This document shows, one piece after another, positions 1 to 7,323 of a stretch of DNA of 60,420 nt. How positions within the stretch are numbered: position 1 is the first letter of the stretch; each line of letters opens with the position of its first letter. The notes under the pieces were generated by a model. That model saw nothing but the letters and a program-made list of their open reading frames with translations, did not search any database and had not been told where the DNA came from. The position numbers and the translations under genes are program-made. Source of the stretch: an uncultured Ferrovibrio sp. (lineage in GTDB: Bacteria > Pseudomonadota > Alphaproteobacteria > Ferrovibrionales > Ferrovibrionaceae); contig NZ_CALGPC010000014.1 of NCBI RefSeq assembly GCF_937960835.1, positions 1 to 60,420 of the forward strand, written 5' to 3'.

Positions 1-1760
1 AGGCCCTTCAGCTGAGCCGAGGTCAGCGCACCGAACTGGGTCGCATCCAGCTCAGACAGGCTGGTCTCGCTCACCGCCCCGATCTGGGTAGCGGTCAGAC
101 CGGCCAGAGCCGTGCTGCTCAGCGCCGTGAACTGCGTGGAGTCCATCGCCTGCAACTGGGTCGCCGTCAGGCCCTTGACCTGCGTCGCGGTCAGGGCCCC
201 CAGCACCGTGGTGGTCAGCTGGGCGATGGCTTCGGTGCTCAGCGCACCGAGCTGACTGGAGGTCAGCCCCTTCAGCTGCTCCGTCGTCAGGGCGTCGAGC
301 TGGGTCGTATCCAGACTGCCGAACTGCGTCGCCGTCAGGGCACCGATCTGAGTGGCCGTCAGTTCACCGATATCGGTGGTGGTCAGAGCCTGCAGCTGGC
401 TTTCCGTCAGCGCCTTGATCTGCGCGGTGCTCAGCGCGGCGACCTGGTCGCTGGTCAGAGCGGACAGATTCTCGGTGGTGAGATTCTGGATCTGAGTGGC
501 GGTCAGGCCCTTGAGCTGCGTTGCCGAGAACTCGGCCATGTCAGTCGCCGTCAGATTGGCGATCTGCTCGGTGGTCAGACCCGCGATCTGCTGCGAGCTC
601 AGCGCGGCAACCTGCGTGCTGTTCAGAGCAGACAGATTCTCGGTGCTCAGTTTGCTCAGCTGCGTCGCCGACAGGCCCTTCAGCTGGGTCGTGGTGAACT
701 CAGCCATGTCGGTGGTGGTCAGAGCACCGAGCTGGGTTTCCGTCAGGCCCTTCAGCTGAGCTGCACTGAGCGCACCGAACTGGGTCGCATCCAGCTCAGA
801 CAGGCTGGTCTCGCTCACCGCCGCGATCTGGCTGGAGGTCAGACCGGTCAGCGCCGTGCTGGTCAGCGCCGCGAACTGCGTGCTGTCCAGATTCTGAATC
901 TGCTCGGTCGTCAGGCCCTTCACCTGGCTAGAAGCCAGTGCAGCCAGCACCGTAGTCGAGAAGGAGCTCAGCGCTGTCGCCGACAGACCGGAGATCTGGC
1001 TCGAGGTCAGCCCCTTGACCTGGTCGGGCGTCAGCGCATCCAGCTGGGTGCTGTCAAAGTTGCCAAGCTGGGTTGCCGTGAAGGCGCCGATCTGCGTCGC
1101 CGTCAGCTCACCGATGTCGGTGGAGGTCAGCGCACCAATCTGCGTCTCGGTCAGCGCCTTGATCTGCGTCGCCGTCAGCGCAGAAACCTGTGTGCTGTTC
1201 AGAGCGGACAGATTCTCGGTGGTGAGATTCTGGATCTGCGTCGCGGTCAGGCCTTTGAGCTGAGTCGAAGTGAACTCAGCCATGTCAGTCTCGGTCAGAT
1301 TGGCGATCTGCTCGGTGGTCAGACCGGCGATCTGCTGCGAGCTCAGCGCGGCAACCTGCGTGCTGTTCAGAGCAGACAGATTCTCGGTGCTCAGCTTGCT
1401 CAGCTGCGTCGCCGACAGGCCCTTCAGCTGGGTCGCCGTGAACTCAGCCATGTCGGTGGTGGTCAGAGCGCCAAGCTGGGTTTCCGTCAGGCCCTTCAGC
1501 TGAGCCGAGGTCAGCGCACCGAACTGGGTCGCATCCAGCTCAGACAGGCTGGTCTCGCTCACCGCAGCGAGCTGGGTGGCGGTCAGGCCGGTCAGCGCCG
1601 TGCTGGTCAGAGCCGTGAACTGCGTGGACTCCATCGCCTGGATCTGAGCCGTGGACAGCCCCTTCACCTGGGCAGCCGTGAGGGCGCCGAGCTGCGTGGT
1701 GTTCAGGGCGGATATGCCTTCCGTGCCAATCGCATTAAGCTGGCTGGAGGTCAGCCCCTT
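1..1760. repeat. 744-bp higher-order tandem repeat of 24-bp units
   Basis: The block with ACCGAACTGGGTCGCATC begins at 30, 774 and 1518, so the period is exactly 744 bp or 31 units of 24 bp. Other blocks keep the same phase, for example GCAACCTGCGTGCTG at 607 and 1351. Large stretches between copies are identical at DNA level, including silent sites, which points to recent duplication or gene conversion. The block nearest the gene start (about 1760-2420) consists of the same octapeptide theme but is diverged and does not share the long-range period. The array runs off the left edge, so the real copy number may be greater. Confidence 0.85.
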
Positions 1761-2420
1761 GATCTGGGTAGCCGACAGAGCCGCAAGCTGTGTCGTTTCG
1801 AAGCTGCGGATCTGAGTAGTGGTAAGAGCGGTGAGCTGTGTCGCAGAGAACTCGCCGATATCCGCCGTCGTCAGCGCATCGATCTGCGTCTCGGTCAACG
1901 CCTTGATCTGCGTCGCCGCGAGCGCGCTGATCTGCGAGCCTGACAGCTGCGAAATATGTTCCGAACCAAGGGCGCTGATCTGAGTAGCAGCCAAGCCCTT
2001 TAACTGGGTCGTCGTCCACTCTTCCATGTCGGCCGTGGTCAGGCCCTGGAGCTGCTCGGTGGTGAGGCCCTTGATCTGTGCCGCATTCAGCGCCTTGAAC
2101 TGAGTGGCATTCAGATCGGAGAGGTTGGTTGCACTGACCTGCTGAAGCTGAGCGGCGCTCAAAACTGCGAGCTGCGACGCATCGAAGATCAGGAAGTCAG
2201 TATCAAGCGCAGCAATCTGCGAGGTGGTGAGCGCCTTGACCTGCGTGGTCAGCAGCGCGTCGACCTGCGTGGTAACGAGCAACTCGATATTCGTCGTGGT
2301 CAGAGCCGCGATCTGCGTCGACTTCAACGACTGAATTTCGGTGGACGTCAGCCCCTGCACTGCGGTGGCAGACAGGTTGGCAATTTGCGTAACAGTCAAA
2401 TAGGAAATCGGAGAAACCAT
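1..2420 (-). CDS. Giant octapeptide-repeat protein, C-terminus missing
   Basis: The reverse strand is open from an ATG at 2420, preceded by a GAGGGGG ribosome site, through to base 1, so about 806 residues are visible and no stop is reached. After a short start (MVSPISYLTVTQIANL) nearly the whole protein is 8-residue units of the type A/G-L-T-x-T-Q-[I/L/F]-x, such as ALTATQIK or ELTATQIG; 24 bp per unit. On top of this lies a 744-bp (31-unit, 248-residue) higher-order repeat whose marker (FGALTSAQLKGL) recurs exactly 744 bp apart. There is no Sec signal peptide at the N-terminus, no cysteine in the repeats and almost no aromatic residues. Such composition suits a secreted or surface protein, perhaps exported through a C-terminal signal lying outside the window, but that is inference. 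I cannot assign a family. Confidence is high for the reading frame, low for any function. Confidence 0.85.
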   Translation of the reverse strand, partial: MVSPISYLTVTQIANLSATAVQGLTSTEIQSLKSTQIAALTTTNIELLVTTQVDALLTTQVKALTTSQIAALDTDFLIFDASQLAVLSAAQLQQVSATNLSDLNATQFKALNAAQIKGLTTEQLQGLTTADMEEWTTTQLKGLAATQISALGSEHISQLSGSQISALAATQIKALTETQIDALTTADIGEFSATQLTALTTTQIRSFETTQLAALSATQIKGLTSSQLNAIGTEGISALNTTQLGALTAAQVKGLSTAQIQAMESTQFTALTSTALTGLTATQLAAVSETSLSELDATQFGALTSAQLKGLTETQLGALTTTDMAEFTATQLKGLSATQLSKLSTENLSALNSTQVAALSSQQIAGLTTEQIANLTETDMAEFTSTQLKGLTATQIQNLTTENLSALNSTQVSALTATQIKALTETQIGALTSTDIGELTATQIGAFTATQLGNFDSTQLDALTPDQVKGLTSSQISGLSATALSSFSTTVLAALASSQVKGLTTEQIQNLDSTQFAALTSTALTGLTSSQIAAVSETSLSELDATQFGALSAAQLKGLTETQLGALTTTDMAEFTTTQLKGLSATQLSKLSTENLSALNSTQVAALSSQQIAGLTTEQIANLTATDMAEFSATQLKGLTATQIQNLTTENLSALTSDQVAALSTAQIKALTESQLQALTTTDIGELTATQIGALTATQFGSLDTTQLDALTTEQLKGLTSSQLGALSTEAIAQLTTTVLGALTATQVKGLTATQLQAMDSTQFTALSSTALAGLTATQIGAVSETSLSELDATQFGALTSAQLKG

Positions 2421-2867
2421 GACCTACCCCCTCAGTGCCGGTCAGATGAATTCGTAGCGGTGATGCCGCGCAGATGCGCGACCGCACGCCCAGAGAGAGC
2501 GGCGCCATCCCCTAGGGAATCAGACCGACAGAGTCCTGCCTCAATGATGTGGGAACGAGTGGATTTGCAGCGTAATGCTGCGTCGATTTGTAGGCCCATG
2601 GCCGTCGCTCACCTTCTGTAGCGGGTTTCGCAAAACACACTTCTGTACGTTTTGCAAAATACTTTCTGTCACACGACAACGTACACGAGGGGCGCGAGTG
2701 GGGCAAGATTGTTCTGAACTTTTACGTTCACACGAAATTTCGCCTAAACTCGCGTCCCGAGCATCACAGCAAGATCACAGAAAAAACTCCACCTTTTCCA
2801 AGGCTTATATGGTTAACGCGAACGATCTCGAAATGGCGCGCGCCACTTCATAACGCCAGAGTAGTAT
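2421..2867. other. Intergenic region upstream of the repeat-protein gene
   Basis: No credible gene is seen in these 447 bases between the UDP-xylose synthase stop and the repeat-protein start, both on the reverse strand. The part from 2620 to 2870 is richer in A and T than its surroundings and holds the inverted repeat listed separately (2630-2655) and a 10-bp palindrome CGAAATTTCG at 2733-2742. The promoter of the repeat-protein gene is expected here, but I could not pick a convincing -35/-10 pair. Confidence 0.5.
2630..2655. promoter_or_regulatory. Inverted repeat, possible operator
   Basis: Perfect 7-bp arms GCAAAAC and GTTTTGC are separated by 12 bases. Within and next to it the motif ACTTCTGT / ACTTTCTGT is repeated directly. 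It lies about 210 bases upstream of the repeat-protein start, which is compatible with a regulator site or a leader-RNA hairpin. No regulator can be named. Confidence 0.35.
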
Positions 2868-3809
2868 TCACAAGGTCGCCTTAAAGTAGGCAATCGTCTC
2901 CTTGAGTCCGTCTTCCAAAGAGACCTTAGGCTCCCATCCCAGGATCTCTTTGGCCTTCGAAATATTCGGCTGGCGCTGCTTCGGGTCGTCGGAGGGCAGC
3001 GGCCGGAAAATCAGTTTGGACGACGATTTCGTCAGGCGAAGAACCATCTCCGCCAGCTGGATCATCGTGAATTCCGCGGGATTGCCCAGGTTGATCGGGC
3101 CGGTGACGCTCGGGTCCGTGTTCATCAGGCGGACGAAGGCCTCGATCATGTCGTCGACATAGCAGAAGGAGCGCGTCTGCGTGCCTTCGCCATAGATCGT
3201 GATGTCATCACCGCGCAGCGCCTGCACGATGAAGTTGGACACCACGCGCCCATCATTGGGATGCATGCGCGGGCCGTAGGTATTGAAGATACGACCGACC
3301 TTGATCTGCAGCCGGTGCTGGCGGTGATAATCGAAGAACAGCGTCTCGGCACAGCGCTTGCCTTCGTCATAGCAGGCGCGCAGGCCGATCGGATTGACGC
3401 GGCCCCAGTATTCCTCGGACTGCGGGTGGACTTCCGGATCGCCATAGACCTCGGACGTCGAGGCCTGGAAGATGGTGGCGCGCACGCGCTTGGCCAGGCC
3501 AAGCATGTTGATGGCGCCATGCACGCTGGTTTTCGTCGTCTGCACCGGATCGAACTGGTAGTGCACGGGCGATGCCGGACAGGCGAGATTGTAGATCTGA
3601 TCGACCTCCACATAGAGCGGGAAGGTCACGTCATGGCGCATGATCTCAAATCGCGGATGGCCCAGCAGCTTTTCCACGTTGGTGCGCCGGCCGGTAAAGT
3701 AGTTGTCGACACAGAGGACGTCGCAGCCGTCCTTCACCAGGCGCTCACAGAGATGCGAGCCAAGAAAACCAGCCCCGCCGGTTACAAGAGCCCGGTTCGA
3801 CTGTCGCAT
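2868..3809 (-). CDS. UDP-glucuronate decarboxylase (UDP-xylose synthase)
   Basis: Extended short-chain dehydrogenase that converts UDP-glucuronate to UDP-xylose using bound NAD; cytoplasmic, feeding surface polysaccharide or glycosylation. Visible are the nucleotide-binding glycine motif TGGAGFLGSHL (about residues 10-20), the SEVYGDP segment (119-125), the catalytic Tyr147-x3-Lys151 in CYDEGKR, and the family signature E-YWG-VNPIG-R (133-144). The length of 313 residues is normal for the family. I start at the ATG at 3809 because GGAGGGG stands just upstream; a longer reading to 3860 would add a non-conserved tail. It is followed on the same strand by the giant repeat protein, so a role in glycosylating that protein or its capsule is possible but unproven. 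Confidence 0.9.
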   Translation of the reverse strand: MRQSNRALVTGGAGFLGSHLCERLVKDGCDVLCVDNYFTGRRTNVEKLLGHPRFEIMRHDVTFPLYVEVDQIYNLACPASPVHYQFDPVQTTKTSVHGAINMLGLAKRVRATIFQASTSEVYGDPEVHPQSEEYWGRVNPIGLRACYDEGKRCAETLFFDYHRQHRLQIKVGRIFNTYGPRMHPNDGRVVSNFIVQALRGDDITIYGEGTQTRSFCYVDDMIEAFVRLMNTDPSVTGPINLGNPAEFTMIQLAEMVLRLTKSSSKLIFRPLPSDDPKQRQPNISKAKEILGWEPKVSLEDGLKETIAYFKATL

Positions 3810-3973
3810 TTTACTACCCCTCCAAAAAACGGCGCGCCTGTACGGGACGCTTGCCCCCACCCACCGGCCTAACTGCCCGGCCCTTTGCCGGGTTACATTA
3901 TGGATAAGCGGATAAATCGATAAAAATTAATGAATAGGCCGCAATTTCCTTCCCGCGGCAGCCCCCCGGCCCC

Positions 3974-4015
3974 GAAACAAAACAGCCGACCAATGACTAA
4001 GTCATTGATCGGCTG
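3974..4015 (-). terminator. Rho-independent terminator of tRNA-His
   Basis: Bases 3983-4015 form a 15-bp stem with one G-U type mismatch and a 3-base loop. Read on the reverse strand the stem is followed by TTTTGTTT. It lies 8 bases after the tRNA-His 3' end. Confidence 0.8.
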
Positions 4016-4023
4016 GAGAAATT

Positions 4024-4101
4024 TGGGGCGAGGAACGGGACTTGAACCCGCGACCCCCAGAGCCACAATCTGGTGCTCTAACCAACTGAGCTACCCCCGC
4101 C
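4024..4101 (-). tRNA. tRNA-His (GTG anticodon)
   Basis: The reverse strand folds as a full cloverleaf. The anticodon loop TTGTGGC between CCAGA and TCTGG gives anticodon GTG, hence histidine. The extra G at position -1 faces C73, the identity pair of histidine tRNAs. CCA is encoded at the 3' end. The acceptor stem has two G-U pairs. T-loop TTCAAGT and D-arm GCTCAGTTGGTTAGAGC are standard. A terminator follows at once. Confidence 0.96.
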
Positions 4102-4263
4102 ATGGGTGGGGGCTTCTTAAACCGGCCGCCCTGCTGCGGTCAAGCATCCTTCAAAACGCCCCACAATCGCTCAGCAGGGTAAATACTAGTTCTCCGTGCA
4201 GAAAACTTTCGCCGTTTTTTCAGCACCTTGTCCGGAGTTTTCCACTCAGCTAAACACATTTGC

Positions 4264-4788
4264 ATGTCATCCTTCTGGCTCGTCATGGGGGCTCTTCTCA
4301 TCGGCGTTCCCGGCGCCGCCTTCATTGTGCTGCAACTGATAGCGCAGCATAAACGCCAGGTGCTGGCCTATGAGTGGAGTTCCCAGGAGGTGGTCCGCCG
4401 CGGCCAGCGACTGGACGAACTGGAAAAGCTCGCCAAGAACGCCCAGCAAAAAATCGCCGAGTTGACGAAGCAGAAACTCGAACTGGAAACCCAAGTCGCC
4501 AAGCTTGAGAAGCTTGCTGGCCAGGCAATTGCCCAGGAAGCCAATAAGAAGACCTTCTCCATCGGCCTCTATAACCAGGAAGTCCGGCGAGCGCATATGA
4601 TGGGCGAAAAGCACCGCCAGTTGGACGACAAGTGGGGCGAGATCAATTACCTGGAACTGCAGGCAACGAACGAAGACGAAGTCCGCCGCATCATCATGCG
4701 CAAGTTTCCTCCTGAGCGCGGCTTCGTGATCGAATCCGTCCAGGAAGTGAAGAAGTTCGATACTAACCAGCGAAAGAAGCCAGCCTAG
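4264..4788 (+). CDS. Membrane-anchored coiled-coil protein, unknown function
   Basis: I do not recognise this protein. From the ATG at 4264 it has about 174 residues: a single N-terminal membrane helix (SFWLVMGALLIGVPGAAFIV), then a long charged heptad-rich segment (ELEKLAKNAQQKIAELTKQK and onward) that should form a coiled coil, then a soluble tail with NKKTFSIGLYNQEV and RRIIMRKFPPERGF. A longer reading from a TTG at 4228 is possible; neither start has a clear ribosome site. Its last 26 bases overlap the end of the convergent gene at 4763. The layout resembles small inner-membrane scaffold proteins, but no specific role can be supported. Confidence 0.65.
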   Translation: MSSFWLVMGALLIGVPGAAFIVLQLIAQHKRQVLAYEWSSQEVVRRGQRLDELEKLAKNAQQKIAELTKQKLELETQVAKLEKLAGQAIAQEANKKTFSIGLYNQEVRRAHMMGEKHRQLDDKWGEINYLELQATNEDEVRRIIMRKFPPERGFVIESVQEVKKFDTNQRKKPA

Positions 4789-5575
4789 CCGGCTTCAGCC
4801 GGATCGCCTGCACCCGGATTTCCATCGCAACTTCCGGATCTATCTCGCCGCGCGGCGCCACTGGCCAATACCATTCTTTATCGGCCGCCGGCAGTCGAAC
4901 ATCCATTAGAGCGCTTTCCTGCATCACAGTCTCGCCTGCCCTGCTCCGCCAGATGCGCACCGCATCGGCAATCAAGCCGACCGGACAATCGAATTTCGTC
5001 AGCGCCGCAAGATGCGCCTCGATGATGCTTCGGCCGAAAGCCTCTGCAGCATGCCGGGTGACGCCATGGGTTTTGGCATACTCTACCGGCAGCAACGGCA
5101 ATTGCGACAACAGATTCAGCGAAACGATGCCGTCGGGTGGAACGACATCGAGATCCTGCAATACGTCGGGCGATGGAATCGGCAAGGGCGTGCCCGGACG
5201 CCATTCGATCAGCGGCTCGACAAGGCCGGTGATGTCGGCCTGCCGCATCTCGACATTGTCGAAACGCTGAACCTGTCGGCGCGCAGGTCGGAGCCAGGCA
5301 ATGTCGAAGACCAGAATGCGGCGAAACTGTTGCGATAATTCCTTGAGCGGCACATCGGCAAGCGTGCCAGCCCCCAAGACCCAGAACGTGTCGCGCCGCC
5401 GGCAACCGGCTGTGAGCTGAAGGACGAAATCCCGGCTATTGGCTTCATGCTGCTGCCACGACTTGGCGCAGCGCCGATGGCGCGACCACAGGCTGACCGC
5501 GGCCTTGGCATAGCCAAGCCGGCGCGCGGCTGGCGACGCGCTGACGCCGGCCCATATGAACAATTCCGACAGCAC
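4763..5575 (-). CDS. Methyltransferase-like protein, unknown function
   Basis: Last gene of the reverse-strand catabolic operon, starting at a GTG only 12 bases after the HyuB stop. The 270-residue protein shows VLGAGTLADVP (about 66-76), which looks like the glycine-rich motif I of class I SAM-dependent methyltransferases. This is followed by ILVFDIAWLRPARRQV and MRQADITG, suiting the acidic post-I strand and motif II. The C-terminal half has no motif I know. No substrate can be inferred. It may simply be a neighbour that is co-transcribed by proximity. The fold assignment is from motif spacing alone. Confidence 0.6.
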   Translation of the reverse strand: MLSELFIWAGVSASPAARRLGYAKAAVSLWSRHRRCAKSWQQHEANSRDFVLQLTAGCRRRDTFWVLGAGTLADVPLKELSQQFRRILVFDIAWLRPARRQVQRFDNVEMRQADITGLVEPLIEWRPGTPLPIPSPDVLQDLDVVPPDGIVSLNLLSQLPLLPVEYAKTHGVTRHAAEAFGRSIIEAHLAALTKFDCPVGLIADAVRIWRSRAGETVMQESALMDVRLPAADKEWYWPVAPRGEIDPEVAMEIRVQAIRLKPARLASFAG

Positions 5576-5587
5576 TGGCTTGCGAGG

Positions 5588-7318
5588 CTATTCCGCGGCT
5601 GACCGAGAGGACTGAGGCGGAATGATACCGAACCGTTCGCGGATTTGCTCGGGCGTGTAATAGCCGCGCTCAAGATCGCGGGCGATCAGCGCGGGATCGC
5701 GTTTCTTCGGATCGCCGAAGCCGCCGCCACCTGGCGTGGAAACGCGCACGCGGTCGCCTGCCTTGATCTGAATATCCTGATCCTTGGAGAGATGCGGTGG
5801 AATATATACTTTCGCGCCATCTGCGCTCTGAATCTCGATGGCGACCTTGTTGGTGCCGCCATCCTGGCCGCCCAGCACGCCGCGCGGTCCGGTGCGGCCG
5901 TGATCCATCACCATGGAAGCCCGCGCTTCGCCGCGGCGCAGTCGGATCGTGTAGTTGACGCCGAAGCCGCCGCGATACTGCCCTGCTCCGCCCGAGCCTT
6001 CATGCAGCGAGTATTCCTCGAACAGCACGGGATAATACTGCTCCATCACCTCGATTGGCGTAGTCTTCGAAATGCCGATAGTGGAACAGCCATTGGTCAA
6101 GCCGTCGCCGCCATACCAGCCGCCATATCCGCCGCCGGAGATGACATACATGACATAGGAACGATCCCGCTTCGGATCGTAGCCGCCCAGCGCAAAATTG
6201 CCTGAGGTGCCCGCTGGAGCTGCGAACAAGCGGTCCGGGATCGCCTGCACCAGAGCATTGAACACGGCTTCGGCGATGCGCTGGCTGACCTCCGCGGCGC
6301 AGCCCGATACCGGCCTTGGGTATTTCGCGTAAAGAAAAGTGCCATGCGGGTCCTTGATCTTCAGCGGCTCAAAGGTACCAGCATTGATCGGCACATCGGG
6401 AAAGATGTGCTTCACCGCGAGATAGATCGAGGAATAGGTCGTCGCGATCACGCTGTTCATCGGACCGCGGCAAGGCGGACTGGAGCCCGTCATGTCGAAG
6501 AATAGTTCTTCGCCACGCTTGTCGACCTTCATCTTGATCACCAATGGCTCGTCCACCACGCCGTCGGAATCGACAATCGCCGATCCTTCATAGGTGCCGT
6601 CCGGGATCGTGCGGATACGGGCACGCATCTGCTGCGAAGCGCGCTGCTTCAACTCCTCAATCGCCTGCTTCACCACATCGGCGCCGTAGCGGTCCAGCAA
6701 AGCGGTCAGCCGCTTCTCACCGATGGTCAAGGCCGCTGCCTGCGCCTTGATATCGCCGATACGCTGATCGGCGATGCGGATATTGCTGAGAATGATGGAG
6801 AGGATTTCCTCATCCAGCACGCCTTCCTTGTAGAGCTTGACCGGCGGCAGCCGCAGGCCCTCCTGCTCCACTTCTGTGGCATTGGCCGAGAAGCCGCCCG
6901 GCACCATGCCGCCGATATCCGGCCAATGGCCGGTATTGGCCAGCCAGGCGAACAGCTTTCCCTGATAGAAGAAGGGCTTGACGAAGCGGACATCCATCAG
7001 ATGGGTGCCGCCGAGATAAGGATCGTTGACGATGTAGACGTCGCCGGGCTTGGGCGCCAGCAGCGGCGTATTGCGCGCGCGCTCGATAACGGCCTGGGTG
7101 GAGAACTGCATGGTGCCGACGAAAACCGGTAAACCAAGCTCGCCCTGCGCAATCAGTTCGCCGGTCTCGCCATGATAGATACCGTCCGAGCGGTCGAGCG
7201 CTTCGGAGATCACCGGCGAGAAGGCAGCCCGGCAGAAGGCCAAATCCATCTCATTGCAGACCTGCTGCAAACCATTCTGGATGACGACCAGGGTAACAGG
7301 ATCGATCACTTTTGCCAT
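5588..7318 (-). CDS. hyuB: Hydantoinase B / oxoprolinase-type subunit
   Basis: Beta subunit of the ATP-dependent hydantoinase/oxoprolinase family, which with HyuA opens cyclic amides (hydantoins, 5-oxoproline and related lactams). The 576-residue length is typical. Recognisable family blocks are MDLAFCRAAFSPVISEALDRSDGI near the N-terminus, VNDPYLGGTHLMDV (about 97-110), and the C-terminal GGAGQYRGGFG and VSTPGGGGFGDP. It starts five bases after the HyuA stop, so the two are certainly co-expressed. In this operon the pair probably hydrolyses a lactam made by the upstream hydroxylase and reductase; the exact substrate cannot be read from sequence. Confidence 0.9.
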   Translation of the reverse strand: MAKVIDPVTLVVIQNGLQQVCNEMDLAFCRAAFSPVISEALDRSDGIYHGETGELIAQGELGLPVFVGTMQFSTQAVIERARNTPLLAPKPGDVYIVNDPYLGGTHLMDVRFVKPFFYQGKLFAWLANTGHWPDIGGMVPGGFSANATEVEQEGLRLPPVKLYKEGVLDEEILSIILSNIRIADQRIGDIKAQAAALTIGEKRLTALLDRYGADVVKQAIEELKQRASQQMRARIRTIPDGTYEGSAIVDSDGVVDEPLVIKMKVDKRGEELFFDMTGSSPPCRGPMNSVIATTYSSIYLAVKHIFPDVPINAGTFEPLKIKDPHGTFLYAKYPRPVSGCAAEVSQRIAEAVFNALVQAIPDRLFAAPAGTSGNFALGGYDPKRDRSYVMYVISGGGYGGWYGGDGLTNGCSTIGISKTTPIEVMEQYYPVLFEEYSLHEGSGGAGQYRGGFGVNYTIRLRRGEARASMVMDHGRTGPRGVLGGQDGGTNKVAIEIQSADGAKVYIPPHLSKDQDIQIKAGDRVRVSTPGGGGFGDPKKRDPALIARDLERGYYTPEQIRERFGIIPPQSSRSAAE

Positions 7319-7323
7319 CGCGC

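Noticed and set aside
496..1503. Open frames on the plus strand inside the repeat (for example 1015-1263)
   Set aside because: They are cysteine- and valine-rich mirror frames of the reverse-strand repeat and recur with the same 744-bp period; the reverse frame is the only long continuous one.
1..2420. Regular 24-bp repeats that could suggest a CRISPR array or a non-coding satellite
   Set aside because: There are no unique spacers between constant repeats, the period is a multiple of three, and the reverse strand is open throughout with a ribosome site at its start.
3261..3872. Plus-strand frame opposite the UDP-xylose synthase gene
   Set aside because: No family resemblance; the reverse strand carries a complete conserved enzyme there.
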